From Cyclobacteriaceae bacterium (lineage in GTDB: Bacteria; Bacteroidota; Bacteroidia; Cytophagales; Cyclobacteriaceae), in the NCBI GenBank assembly GCA_022841475.1, contig JALHRJ010000035.1, positions 1 through 44,210 of the forward strand: a DNA stretch of 44,210 bases, read 5' to 3'. Shown in pieces: positions 1-8,562 of the stretch. Positions within the stretch are counted from its first letter, which is position 1; every line of letters starts with the position of its first letter. The position numbers and the translations under genes are program-made. The notes under the pieces are model-generated. The model ran no database searches. It saw nothing but the letters and a program-made list of their open reading frames with translations, and was not told where the DNA came from.

Positions 1-12
1 TAAATTTTCACT

Positions 13-222
13 ATGAGCGCAATTCTTTTGTTTGGGATGCCCGGCATGGGCGAGTGGGTGATCATCGGTTTATTCGTTCTCATCTTTTTTGGTGCAAAAA
101 AGATTCCTGAATTTGCTAAAGGCCTTGGTAAAGGTATTCGCGAATTCAAGGACGCTGTTAAAGATGTGAAGAAAGAAGTTGACGAAGCGGGCAAAGAAGT
201 TCCGAAGATTGACGAGAAGTAA
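13..222 (+). CDS. tatA: Sec-independent translocase subunit TatA/TatE
   Basis: This 69-residue protein is a TatA-type pore component of the twin-arginine pathway, which moves folded proteins across the inner membrane. One hydrophobic helix spans roughly residues 12-28, followed by the family hallmark FGAKKIPEFAKGLGKGIREF (amphipathic helix) and a short charged Lys/Glu/Asp tail. Length and layout are normal for TatA. The start is the ATG at 13. The 12 bases before it are too few to show a promoter or the previous gene. It stands without tatC here, and TatC is expected elsewhere. The stop codon is followed after one codon by the gatA start in the same reading frame, so the two are probably cotranscribed. 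TatA and TatE cannot be told apart from sequence alone. Confidence 0.92.
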   Translation: MSAILLFGMPGMGEWVIIGLFVLIFFGAKKIPEFAKGLGKGIREFKDAVKDVKKEVDEAGKEVPKIDEK

Positions 223-225
223 GCA

Positions 226-1650
226 TTGAGTGCGTTTTCGAACCTACTAGACTTACAGCGCGATCTTTCCAACGGCACTCTTACCTGTGTAGACAGGGTT
301 AACCAGTACCTCACTAACATCGATAAAAAAAAACACCTCAATGTTTATTTGAGTGTGTATGCTCAGGAAGCGATCGATCGCGCCAGCGAGATCGACAAAA
401 AAATCAAAACTAAGACAGCGGGTAAACTTGCAGGTCTTGTTATTGGCCTTAAAGATGTTCTTTCGTTTAAGGATCATCCTCTACAAGCCAGCAGCAAAAT
501 CCTGGATAATTTCACAGCGCAGTTTAACGCCACCGCTGTGCAACGATTATTGGATGAAGATGCCATCATTATCGGGCGACAAAACTGCGATGAGTTCGCC
601 ATGGGTTCATCCAATGAAAACTCCGCATTCGGTCCGGTATTAAACGACTTGGATAACACGCGTGTTCCCGGTGGATCTTCGGGTGGTTCTGCAGTTGCTG
701 TAATGGCTGACTTATGTGATATTTCTTTAGGTTCCGATACGGGTGGCTCAGTGCGCCAACCTGCTGCCTTCTGTGGGGTACTTGGAATAAAACCAACGTA
801 CTCCAGGATTTCAAGACATGGACTTATTGCTTACGGATCTTCCTTTGACTGCATCGGCATCTTTGGAAAAAATCTGCACGACATCGCATTGGTATTGGAA
901 GTGATTGCAGGCTCCGATGAGTACGATAGCACCGTGTCGCGAAAACCCGTTCCAGAATATTCGAAAGAACTTTCAACAAATAAAAAATATAGAGTTGCCT
1001 ACTTGAAGGATACGCTCGAATCGGAAGCGCTGCAACCAGAAATTAAAAATCTACTCTTGAAAAAAATCCATCAACTAAAGGATTCCGGGTATGTTGTGGA
1101 GGGGATTGATTTTCCGTTGAGCGAATACATTCTACCAACATACTACATTCTGGCAACAGCCGAAGCGAGTTCAAATTTATCGCGTTATGATGGCGTGCGG
1201 TATGGGTATCGAAGCAACCATGTTACTGACCTACATTCGCTCTATAAAAAAACCCGATCTGAAGGTTTTGGAAAAGAAGTAGAGCGAAGAATTATGCTGG
1301 GCACTTTTGTGCTGAGCGCCAGTTATTACGATGCGTATTATTCCAAAGCACAAAAAGTAAGGCGACTGATTCGCGAACAGACAAAGGAAATTTTTAAACA
1401 ATACGATTTTATTCTAACACCCACTACACCCACCACGGCTTTTAAACTGGGTGAACACACGAATAATCCTCTTGAGATGTACTTGGCGGATTTATTTTCC
1501 GTTCAGGCTAATGTGGCGGGTGTGCCTGCTATTTCAGTGCCTTGTGGAAAGGATAAAAATGGGATGCCCATTGGCTTACAACTAACAGCTGACGACTTTG
1601 AGGAGCCCAAACTCTTTCAGTTCTCCCAAGTAATGCTGAACTTAGCATGA
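226..1650 (+). CDS. gatA: Asp-tRNA(Asn)/Glu-tRNA(Gln) amidotransferase subunit A
   Basis: GatA is the glutaminase subunit of the GatCAB complex, which releases ammonia to amidate mischarged Glu-tRNA(Gln) or Asp-tRNA(Asn) in the cytoplasm. The 474-residue protein has the amidase-signature fold. The Lys/cis-Ser/Ser triad is visible as Lys76 (GLKD), Ser151 (GGSSGGS) and Ser175 (DTGGSVRQP). The C-terminal segment QANVAGVPAISVPCG is typical of GatA rather than of generic amidases. The start is a TTG at 226. No in-frame ATG appears before residue 127, and the TTG gives the expected N terminus. It lies three bases after the tatA stop, in the same frame. GatB and GatC are not in the window. Confidence 0.93.
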   Translation: MSAFSNLLDLQRDLSNGTLTCVDRVNQYLTNIDKKKHLNVYLSVYAQEAIDRASEIDKKIKTKTAGKLAGLVIGLKDVLSFKDHPLQASSKILDNFTAQFNATAVQRLLDEDAIIIGRQNCDEFAMGSSNENSAFGPVLNDLDNTRVPGGSSGGSAVAVMADLCDISLGSDTGGSVRQPAAFCGVLGIKPTYSRISRHGLIAYGSSFDCIGIFGKNLHDIALVLEVIAGSDEYDSTVSRKPVPEYSKELSTNKKYRVAYLKDTLESEALQPEIKNLLLKKIHQLKDSGYVVEGIDFPLSEYILPTYYILATAEASSNLSRYDGVRYGYRSNHVTDLHSLYKKTRSEGFGKEVERRIMLGTFVLSASYYDAYYSKAQKVRRLIREQTKEIFKQYDFILTPTTPTTAFKLGEHTNNPLEMYLADLFSVQANVAGVPAISVPCGKDKNGMPIGLQLTADDFEEPKLFQFSQVMLNLA

Positions 1651-1682
1651 TTTTACGCCCGAAGGGGCTAAACAGAAAATAA

Positions 1683-3128
1683 ATGAAGATTTGTGCTGTT
1701 GTGGTGTTTTTTGTTTTTGCCTTAGCCTCTCAGTTAGCACAGGCCCAGGATCCGTTACCCGTTCCTCCACCCGCTCCGGATACACTTTCGCTGCCAGAAC
1801 CAACGGGTGAGATAATCCCAATAGATTCGGTAGCCACCGAAATCCTTATTCTTCCAACCGATTTGGAATACATTCCTGCCGATGATACACCTGAGTTATT
1901 GGCTGATCGTCTGAGTTGTATTCAAAACCAAATTCCGCTAACGTACAATAATACGGTTCATGGATTCATCAACTTCTTTACAGTTCGCAATCGCGACTAT
2001 ACGCGCATGGTGCAGCGAAGACAAGACTTATACTTTCCCTTGTTTGAAAAATACCTGGCTCAGTACAATCTGCCGGATGAACTCAAATACTTGTCTATTA
2101 TTGAATCGGGTTTAAATCCCAGGGCTGTATCAAGGGCACGTGCAGTTGGGCTCTGGCAATTTATGTCGGGTACCGGAAAATATTTTGGATTGCAAACCGA
2201 TTGGTATGTTGATGACCGAATGGATCCTGATAAATCAACAGACGCAGCCTGCCGCTATTTGTCCCAACTGTATAGAATTTTTGGAGATTGGGAACTTGCA
2301 CTTGCCGCTTACAACTCCGGTCCGGGCACCGTTCGTAAAGCAGTTCGCAAATCAGGATATAAAAAATCATTCTGGGAAGTATATCCACACCTGCCAAGAG
2401 AAACTAGAGCTTATGTGCCTCAGTTTATTGCAATCATCTATGCGCTAAACTATGCCGAACAACATAATCTGGTAGAAACAGCACGCGAAGAACTTCCCCT
2501 ATCGGATACACTGGCCATAAAGCAATTTGTTCATCTCGAAACGTTGGCTAAACTTACCAATACGTGTCTCGAAGATCTACAAAAACTCAATCCTTCGGTA
2601 TTGCGAAACGCCCTTCCTGAAAACGGAAGAAAGAAGTTTATTCGAATTCCGCTTCATTCTAAATTAATTCTTGATTCTAATCGCGTTGCTATTTTGGATT
2701 CAGCTTCACGCGTAGGAAGAAAAGAAATTGAAATGGTAGCCAAAACTTCATCGGGCGACACCTACGGTCGGGAGATGACTACTTACAAAGTTGTTTCTGG
2801 AGATGTATTGGGGAAGATTGCCGAACAGCACAGAGTTGGTGTACAGGATTTAAGAGCCTGGAACAATCTTCGAGACAATACTATCCACCCCGGTCAGCGC
2901 CTTGTTGTGTGGGTTAAACCTGGCAATGGAGTGGTCTCAGCAAAGAATACAATTACTACAAAGTCGATTCAATTATCCCCGGACACCAAAACCTATATTG
3001 TTCAACCCGGTGACACTTTGTGGGATATCTCCAAAAAACTTCCAGGCATGACCATAGAAAAAATCAAAAGCCTTAATAATCTGAAAAGCAATACCTTGCA
3101 ACCGGGTCAAAAGTTAATTGTTGGGTAA
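1683..3128 (+). CDS. MltD-like lytic transglycosylase with two LysM domains
   Basis: This is a predicted periplasmic or outer-membrane murein hydrolase that cleaves the MurNAc-GlcNAc bond with formation of 1,6-anhydro-MurNAc. A signal peptide covers residues 1-22 (ending AQAQ), followed by a Pro-rich linker. The SLT (lysozyme-like) domain spans about residues 110-260, with catalytic Glu141 in IIESGLNP and family motifs AVGLWQFM and AYNSGPGTVRKA. Two LysM peptidoglycan-binding domains follow at about 368-410 and 438-480. The second begins TYIVQPGDTLWDIS and ends the protein. This SLT-LysM-LysM layout matches MltD. There is no lipobox, unlike E. coli MltD. The gene starts 32 bases after gatA and probably belongs to the same transcription unit. 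Confidence 0.9.
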   Translation: MKICAVVVFFVFALASQLAQAQDPLPVPPPAPDTLSLPEPTGEIIPIDSVATEILILPTDLEYIPADDTPELLADRLSCIQNQIPLTYNNTVHGFINFFTVRNRDYTRMVQRRQDLYFPLFEKYLAQYNLPDELKYLSIIESGLNPRAVSRARAVGLWQFMSGTGKYFGLQTDWYVDDRMDPDKSTDAACRYLSQLYRIFGDWELALAAYNSGPGTVRKAVRKSGYKKSFWEVYPHLPRETRAYVPQFIAIIYALNYAEQHNLVETAREELPLSDTLAIKQFVHLETLAKLTNTCLEDLQKLNPSVLRNALPENGRKKFIRIPLHSKLILDSNRVAILDSASRVGRKEIEMVAKTSSGDTYGREMTTYKVVSGDVLGKIAEQHRVGVQDLRAWNNLRDNTIHPGQRLVVWVKPGNGVVSAKNTITTKSIQLSPDTKTYIVQPGDTLWDISKKLPGMTIEKIKSLNNLKSNTLQPGQKLIVG

Positions 3129-3194
3129 TTCAACTGTTTCCGTGACCATTTCAAACAAATAGAATTATAGTATCATCTATCACATCACTTATCC

Positions 3195-4280
3195 ATGAAA
3201 TACGCTTCTCTTCTGGTTCTGGCCTTTTCTATTCTTGCAGCCTGTTCTGATAAACCGGGAGAAAATCTACCACCGTCATCAGGAAGAACCGGTGACGTTT
3301 TCCTGATCATGGATTCTGCTCAGTGGAAGGGTCCTTTAGGTGCTGTAATGGATTCTTTATTCAGTGCAGAAATGGAAGGATTGCCGAGGAAAGAGTCCAT
3401 TTTTCATATGCGTTGGATTGACCCCCGCAAATTAAATTTCGTGCTGAAGCAAAGACGAAACTTAATTTTTGCCGTTACGCTCGATCAAAAAACAAGCGGT
3501 GCAAATCAGATCAAAAGAACCTTCACGCCTGAATCGTTGGAGAAAATAAAAACCGAGCCCAACCTCTTCAGTCAAAATTCACGTAACATCTACGCAAAAA
3601 ATCAGGAAGTACTTTTTCTATTTGGAAAAACGGAACCTGAACTCATTCAAAATCTACGTGAACATGGAGGTAAGCTTGTTGAATATTTTAATCTGCGCGA
3701 ACGCGAACGCCAGACCACATCACTGTATAAAGCAGGTCAACTTAAAGGCATTCCACAGATTTTACGCAAAGATTTCAATAGCGAAATGAAGGTGCCTTTT
3801 GGATACCAGTTGGTAATGAATGAAAAAGATTTTCTGTGGGTACGACAAATTAATCCGCAGGATGACAAGGATATTTTTATAGCAAGAAAACCCTATACCT
3901 CGCCAGAACAATTTAAGCGCGATAGTTTAATTGCCTTTCGCGATCAGATTTGCAGAAAAAATATTTTTGAAGATCCTGAACGGCTGGATACATACCTGCT
4001 TACTGAAACATCCATTCCGTTTAATCCGGTAATCACCCGCGAAATTAATTTCAACAAAAAGTTTGCAGTGGAAATGCGCGGGCTATGGCGAACCAATAAC
4101 CTCACGATGGGAGGACCTTTTATTTCTTTTGCCTTTGTCGATGAAGCACAAAATATGTTCTATTACATCGAGGGTTTTACCTTTAGTCCAGGCAAAGACC
4201 AACGTGAAATTATTCGTGAATTAGAAACCATTCTTTACACCTTTAAAGTGAGCAGCGAACTACCGCCACCAGCAAATTAA
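3195..4280 (+). CDS. DUF4837-type lipoprotein
   Basis: This 361-residue protein is a predicted lipoprotein: a short hydrophobic signal ends in the lipobox LAAC, with Cys17 as the lipidation site. The rest is a soluble α/β protein rich in charged residues, with no enzyme motif that I recognise. Its position directly after a LysM lytic transglycosylase and near tatA fits the DUF4837 family of Bacteroidota, which I recall in this context. I make the assignment from context and general resemblance, not from a search. The function is unknown, and a cell-envelope role is inferred only from the lipobox and the neighbours. The 66 bases between it and the upstream gene show no terminator, so it may be in the same operon. 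Confidence 0.65.
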   Translation: MKYASLLVLAFSILAACSDKPGENLPPSSGRTGDVFLIMDSAQWKGPLGAVMDSLFSAEMEGLPRKESIFHMRWIDPRKLNFVLKQRRNLIFAVTLDQKTSGANQIKRTFTPESLEKIKTEPNLFSQNSRNIYAKNQEVLFLFGKTEPELIQNLREHGGKLVEYFNLRERERQTTSLYKAGQLKGIPQILRKDFNSEMKVPFGYQLVMNEKDFLWVRQINPQDDKDIFIARKPYTSPEQFKRDSLIAFRDQICRKNIFEDPERLDTYLLTETSIPFNPVITREINFNKKFAVEMRGLWRTNNLTMGGPFISFAFVDEAQNMFYYIEGFTFSPGKDQREIIRELETILYTFKVSSELPPPAN

Positions 4281-4308
4281 ATCCTGTCTCAAACCATTCT
4301 TACCAATG

Positions 4309-4328
4309 AATTATTGGACTCAATAATT
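4309..4328. repeat. AT-rich inverted repeat between the DUF4837-type gene and maeB
   Basis: AATTATTG and CAATAATT form a perfect 8-bp inverted repeat around the loop GACT. It lies 29 bases after the lipoprotein stop and about 70 bases before the maeB ATG. The low GC content and lack of a T-run make a classical terminator unlikely. A regulator site upstream of maeB or a weak 3'-end hairpin are both possible. Confidence 0.35.
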
Positions 4329-4398
4329 TATGGTCCGATTGCGTAAATCGTCTTAGTTAGGTTGTAAATTGCTTTTCCTAAGTTTTAAACTACGTTTT

Positions 4399-6678
4399 AT
4401 GTCGATCAAGATCCGTAAGCAGGACGCACTTAATTATCACACCCAGGGACAACCCGGAAAAATAGAAGTTGTGCCCACCAAAATGCTGAGCACACAATTA
4501 GATTTAGCGCTTGCTTATTCGCCCGGAGTAGCTGAGCCCTGTAAAGAAATTGCAGCCAATAAAGATGATGTGTACAAGTACACAAGCAAAGGAAATCTCG
4601 TTGCTGTTATTTCTAACGGAACGGCTGTATTAGGTCTTGGGAATATCGGCCCCGAAGCGTCAAAACCTGTGATGGAAGGAAAAGCAGTTTTGTTTAAGAA
4701 GTATGCGGGTATTGATAGTTTTGATATTGAAATAGATGAAGAAGATCCGGATGCCTTTATCAAAATTGTAAAATCACTGGAGCCCACCTTTGGTGGAATC
4801 AATCTCGAAGACATCAAAGCGCCAGAGTGTTTCAAGATTGAAACCGAACTGCGCGAAAAAATGAACATCCCTATCATGCATGACGACCAGCATGGGACGG
4901 CCATTATTTCAAGTGCTGCCTTACTAAATGCACTGGAAGTTGTTGGGAAAAAAATAAGTGACATTGTGTTGGTGGTGAATGGTGCAGGTGCTGCAGCGGT
5001 ATCATGTACTAAACTTTATTTCGCACTCGGGTTAAAGAAAGAAAACCTGATTATGTGCGATAGCAAAGGCGTGATTCATAAAAATCGTGAAGGGTTGGAT
5101 GGCAGCAAAAAAGAATTCGCTACCGATAGAAAAATTTCCACACTGCAAGAAGCCATAAAAGGTGCCGATGTTTTTGTTGGACTTTCTATCGCAGATATTC
5201 TTACCTCCGAAGACATCCTGGCCATGGCTAAAGATCCGATTGTGTTTGCATTGGCTAATCCAAATCCGGAAATCGATTATACACTGGCTAAAAAGACAAG
5301 ACCCGATTTAATTATGGGAACGGGTCGATCGGACTATCCTAATCAAATTAATAATGTACTTGGCTTTCCTTATATCTTCCGCGGGGCACTGGATGTACGC
5401 GCAACAGAAATAAATGAAGCCATGAAATTGGCCGCTGTGCGTGCCTTGGCAGAACTGGCAAAAGAACCTGTACCCGATATTGTATTTCAAGCCTACGGAA
5501 TTGATCGCATACAGTTTGGCAGGGAATATTTAATCCCTAAACCCCTTGACCCACGGTTAATAACTACCGTATCACCAGCCGTTGCGAAAGCTGCCATGGA
5601 TTCTGGTATTGCCAAAAATCCTATAACCGATTGGGGTGCCTATCATCAGCAACTACTAAAAAGAGTTGGCATCGATCAGAAACTTACTTCACGCATCATT
5701 GACCTCGCGAAAAAGAAACCCAAGACAATTGTATTTGCCGAAGCAGACCATCCTAAAATATTAAAGGCCGCACAGATTCTACAGGATGAAAAAATTGCGC
5801 ACCCAATCTTGTTGGGAAGTAGAACTGAAATTGAACTGTTGATCAAAGAGCATGGTCTTGACCTCAGTGAATGCAAAATTGTAGATCCACGGGAAGAAAA
5901 AGAACGAACAGAAAAATTCGCAACTGCTTATCACAAAAAACGTCAGCGCAAAGGCATTACGATAAAGGATGCTGATCGACAGATGCGCGACCGCAATGCA
6001 TTTGGTGCTATGATGGTTGAATTTGGCGAAGCAGATGCGCTGGTATCAGGCCTCACAAAAGATTATCCTAAAACCATTTTGCCTTCGTTACAAATCATTG
6101 GCATGGCGGAAGGTGTAAGTCGCGTAGCCGGTATGTATATCATCATGAATAAGAAGGGAACGTTCTTCTTTGCAGATTGCACCGTGAATGTAGATCCGGA
6201 TGTAAATGAACTGGTTGAAATTATTGGATTGGCTGCACGGGGGGTTAAATTTTTTGACTTCGAACCACGCGTAGCGATGCTCTCCTATTCTAACTTCGGC
6301 TCAAGCAAAGGTGAAATACCAGACAAGACCCGTGAAGCTGTGCGGCTCGCAAAAAAGAAATTCCCGGATCTGATTTTAGATGGCGACATTCAGGCTAACG
6401 TAGCTTTTGACACTGATTTGCAACAAGAGATTTATCCGTTTAGCGCGTTATCAAAAGAAGGCGCCAATACATTGATTTTTCCAAACCTGGCCGCAGGTAA
6501 CATTGCATATAAGTTACTGATGGAAATTGGTGGCGCGGAAGCGATCGGGCCAATTTTATTAGGGATGAAAAAGCCCGTTCACATTCTTCAATTAGGTAGT
6601 TCTATTCGCGACATCGTCAACATGGCTGCCATTGCAGTTGTGGATGCACAGATTCATGAAAAGAATGATCATTTGTAG
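4399..6678 (+). CDS. maeB: NADP-dependent malic enzyme with C-terminal phosphotransacetylase-like domain (MaeB type)
   Basis: This enzyme performs oxidative decarboxylation of malate to pyruvate, making NADPH. The N-terminal malic enzyme half (about residues 1-420) shows the catalytic Tyr region [15 protein letters not shown], the metal-binding HDDQHGTA and the nucleotide-binding [12 protein letters not shown]. The C-terminal half (about 430-759) resembles phosphate acetyltransferase ([34 protein letters not shown]). In MaeB this half is regulatory and responds to acetyl-CoA. The ATG at 4399 is preferred because the N terminus then reads [14 protein letters not shown]; a TTG ten codons upstream would add an unlikely hydrophobic stretch. 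It precedes ruvA-sprA in a gene order also known from flavobacteria, though here an mreB-like gene intervenes. Confidence 0.92.
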   Translation: MSIKIRKQDALNYHTQGQPGKIEVVPTKMLSTQLDLALAYSPGVAEPCKEIAANKDDVYKYTSKGNLVAVISNGTAVLGLGNIGPEASKPVMEGKAVLFKKYAGIDSFDIEIDEEDPDAFIKIVKSLEPTFGGINLEDIKAPECFKIETELREKMNIPIMHDDQHGTAIISSAALLNALEVVGKKISDIVLVVNGAGAAAVSCTKLYFALGLKKENLIMCDSKGVIHKNREGLDGSKKEFATDRKISTLQEAIKGADVFVGLSIADILTSEDILAMAKDPIVFALANPNPEIDYTLAKKTRPDLIMGTGRSDYPNQINNVLGFPYIFRGALDVRATEINEAMKLAAVRALAELAKEPVPDIVFQAYGIDRIQFGREYLIPKPLDPRLITTVSPAVAKAAMDSGIAKNPITDWGAYHQQLLKRVGIDQKLTSRIIDLAKKKPKTIVFAEADHPKILKAAQILQDEKIAHPILLGSRTEIELLIKEHGLDLSECKIVDPREEKERTEKFATAYHKKRQRKGITIKDADRQMRDRNAFGAMMVEFGEADALVSGLTKDYPKTILPSLQIIGMAEGVSRVAGMYIIMNKKGTFFFADCTVNVDPDVNELVEIIGLAARGVKFFDFEPRVAMLSYSNFGSSKGEIPDKTREAVRLAKKKFPDLILDGDIQANVAFDTDLQQEIYPFSALSKEGANTLIFPNLAAGNIAYKLLMEIGGAEAIGPILLGMKKPVHILQLGSSIRDIVNMAAIAVVDAQIHEKNDHL

Positions 6679-6806
6679 GGTTGTCTCAAAAGTTTATTAA
6701 TAGGGTAATGAGATTCCGGCCTTGAGCCGGAATCTCATTTTACATTTCAAATCTGGGATCGCGGGTCAATGCCCGCGATGACGGGTAAACTTTTGAGCCA
6801 GACCCT
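6677..6806. repeat. Compound palindromic element at a convergent gene junction
   Basis: Two outer arms (6677-6696 and 6786-6806, core CTCAAAAGTTTA against TAAACTTTTGAG) form an inverted repeat. They enclose two separate hairpins. The first (6709-6737) has a perfect 12-bp stem, TGAGATTCCGGC and GCCGGAATCTCA, with loop CTTGA. The second (6758-6779) has an 8-bp stem, ATCGCGGG and CCCGCGAT, with loop TCAATG. The element starts in the maeB stop codon and fills almost the whole gap to the convergent mreB-like gene. It may end transcription from both sides. The hairpins resemble REP-like GGGTCAAnGCCC palindromes seen in many bacterial genomes. A second element of the same plan lies at 38164-38333. 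Confidence 0.75.
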
Positions 6807-6808
6807 CC

Positions 6809-7828
6809 TTAAATCAACACCGCTCTATATTTCTGTGGCGCATTCAGAATATGAGAAATTCCTTTGCTGACTGATAAAAGTGATTGCGGATCAATATGCA
6901 CCGGCAACTGAAATATTTTTGTAAGTCTTTCCCCAATCCCCTTAAGCTGGGCATTGCCTCCGGTTACATGAATTCCGGAACGATAAATATCGGAAGCCAA
7001 TTCAGGCGGACAAATTTCTAATGACTGTCGGATGCATTCCTCAATTTGTTTAAAGGGTCTTTCCAGTACTGCTGTAAGCTCCAGTTGATTAATTGCACGA
7101 CTGGTAGGAATCCCCTCCATCAGATCCTTACCTTTCACCTGCACAACTTCTTTCTTATCTGCCACCGGAGCATAAATACATCCAATACGCTTCTTAACGT
7201 TCTCTGCTGTTTTCAGGCCAACGGATAAATTATACTCTCTCCGAAAATAATCCTGAATTTCTTCATCCAGTGTGTCGCCTGCTACACGAATGGACTGAAA
7301 GGCTGCAATACCCGACAGCGAAATCACCACTACTTCGGTAATTCCACCCCCGATATCAACAATCAATTTTCCTTCTGGCTCTTGAATATCCAAGCCAAGG
7401 CCCAAGGCAGCCGCCAGTGGTTCATGCACTAAGAAAGTATTACGTGCTGAAAACTGATCTAATGCATCACGCAGCGCACGCTTCTCGACAGGTGTTGTAT
7501 CGAAAGGAACTCCAGATAACAGATAATTAAACCCGGCCGGAAAAAATGTTGGTTTCTGTACTTTTCGAACCAGTTCCTTCAGCATTCGTTTGGTCGACTC
7601 ACCATCCGAAATTACTCCGCCTTTGAGGGGTTTTATCGGCTTCAGATTTGAATGCGTCTTCTCCAACATGTCATACGCCAGGTCCCCCACTGCCTCGATC
7701 TTATTATTCAGTTCATTCACCACCATATAGGAAGGCTGAGAAAGCAAAAGGCAAGACTGATCTGTAAGTAGTGTATTGTTATTACCCAGATCAATCGCAA
7801 GGTTTTTAGTTGAGGACAGATTAAACAT
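6809..7828 (-). CDS. MreB/Mbl-like actin-family protein (divergent paralogue)
   Basis: This is an actin-fold ATPase related to MreB, the filament protein that guides lateral cell-wall synthesis on the inner face of the membrane. The phosphate loops are recognisable as AIDLGNNNTLL (phosphate 1) and IVDIGGGITEVVVISL (phosphate 2). The MreB motifs VEKRALRDAL, EPLAAALGLGL and SIRVAGDTLDEEI and a C-terminal HVTGGNAQLKGIGERL are also present. The usual DLGTANTL is altered to DLGNNNTL, and no mreC, mreD, pbp2 or rodA follows, so this is probably a second, diverged copy. The ATG at 7828 is preferred. A GTG at 7864 would extend the protein by 12 residues, but TATCTTTG, a possible -7 box on this strand, lies between the two at 7833-7840. 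Confidence 0.82.
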   Translation of the reverse strand: MFNLSSTKNLAIDLGNNNTLLTDQSCLLLSQPSYMVVNELNNKIEAVGDLAYDMLEKTHSNLKPIKPLKGGVISDGESTKRMLKELVRKVQKPTFFPAGFNYLLSGVPFDTTPVEKRALRDALDQFSARNTFLVHEPLAAALGLGLDIQEPEGKLIVDIGGGITEVVVISLSGIAAFQSIRVAGDTLDEEIQDYFRREYNLSVGLKTAENVKKRIGCIYAPVADKKEVVQVKGKDLMEGIPTSRAINQLELTAVLERPFKQIEECIRQSLEICPPELASDIYRSGIHVTGGNAQLKGIGERLTKIFQLPVHIDPQSLLSVSKGISHILNAPQKYRAVLI

Positions 7829-7915
7829 AAAGCAAAGATAAATTGATGTTATCAAAGTAAACACCTAATACGAAAGTAAATAAACCAGTCGCAGCCCGAT
7901 GCCTGACTACCCTTG

Positions 7916-7929
7916 TTTAGGTGCCTAAA
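7916..7929. promoter_or_regulatory. Small palindrome in the mreB-like/ruvA divergent region
   Basis: TTTAGG and CCTAAA form a 6-bp inverted repeat separated by TG, about 35 bases before the ruvA start. The 136-base divergent gap must hold promoters for both genes. This could be an operator half-site pair or coincidence. I see no good TAnnTTTG box for ruvA. Confidence 0.25.
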
Positions 7930-7964
7930 TCCTTGTAAACTGCGATTTATTTTTTAAGCTGAAC

Positions 7965-8555
7965 ATGATTGCATACCTAAAAGGAAAGCTCGTCTACAAA
8001 GAGCCTACTTTCGTCCACCTGGAAGTGAATGGAGTAGGCTACCACGTGAGCATTTCTCTTAACACATTTTCGGAAATCAAAGACCGCGAAGATTTAACGC
8101 TGTCTACCTATCTGCACGTGCGCGAAGATGCCCATATTTTATACGGTTTTGCCAGCGCAGCCGAGAAACAAATGTTTCAGCACTTGATTTCTGTTAATGG
8201 CGTGGGGCCTAACACAGCCTTGGTAGTTTTATCGTATCTGCCCCCCAACGAACTGCGGGAGGCAATCGTGCGCGAGGATGCCACGGCCCTGCAAGCGGTA
8301 AAAGGAATAGGTGGTAAAACGGCTTTGCGGTTGATACTGGAATTGAAGGACAAACTAAGGAAGGACCCTATGGATGACGGCTCTGGAAAACCTGGTTTGG
8401 TACACAATACGATGCGGCACGAGGCGTTAACTGCCTTGATGACGCTGGGCATAACCAAATTGGCTGCCGAAAAAAGCGTTGACACCGTCCTGAAGAAGTC
8501 AGGAAATACCATTAGTTTAGAAGAGCTCGTAAAGCAAGCACTAAAAAACGCCTGA
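7965..8555 (+). CDS. ruvA: Holliday junction DNA helicase subunit RuvA
   Basis: RuvA binds four-way DNA junctions as a tetramer and loads the RuvB motor for branch migration in recombination and repair. The 196-residue protein has all three family parts. The N-terminal OB fold (about 1-65) begins MIAYLKGKLVYKEPTFVHLE. The paired helix-hairpin-helix region (about 66-140) shows LISVNGVGPNTALVVLS and VKGIGGKTALRLILELK. The C-terminal UBA-like domain (about 150-196), which contacts RuvB, shows ALTALMTLGITKLAAEKSV. Length is normal. It begins with ATG and ends seven bases before the sprA start, so the two are likely cotranscribed and coupled. RuvB and RuvC are not in the window. Confidence 0.95.
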   Translation: MIAYLKGKLVYKEPTFVHLEVNGVGYHVSISLNTFSEIKDREDLTLSTYLHVREDAHILYGFASAAEKQMFQHLISVNGVGPNTALVVLSYLPPNELREAIVREDATALQAVKGIGGKTALRLILELKDKLRKDPMDDGSGKPGLVHNTMRHEALTALMTLGITKLAAEKSVDTVLKKSGNTISLEELVKQALKNA

Positions 8556-8562
8556 ACCACGA

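Noticed and set aside
1657..1670. GCCC-GAAG-GGGC hairpin after gatA as a terminator
   Set aside because: The stem has only four pairs and no T-run follows; the next gene starts within 15 bases, so readthrough is more likely.
4369..4398. TTG start extending maeB by ten codons
   Set aside because: The extension MLFLSFKLRF is hydrophobic and unlike MaeB N termini; the ATG at 4399 gives the expected sequence.
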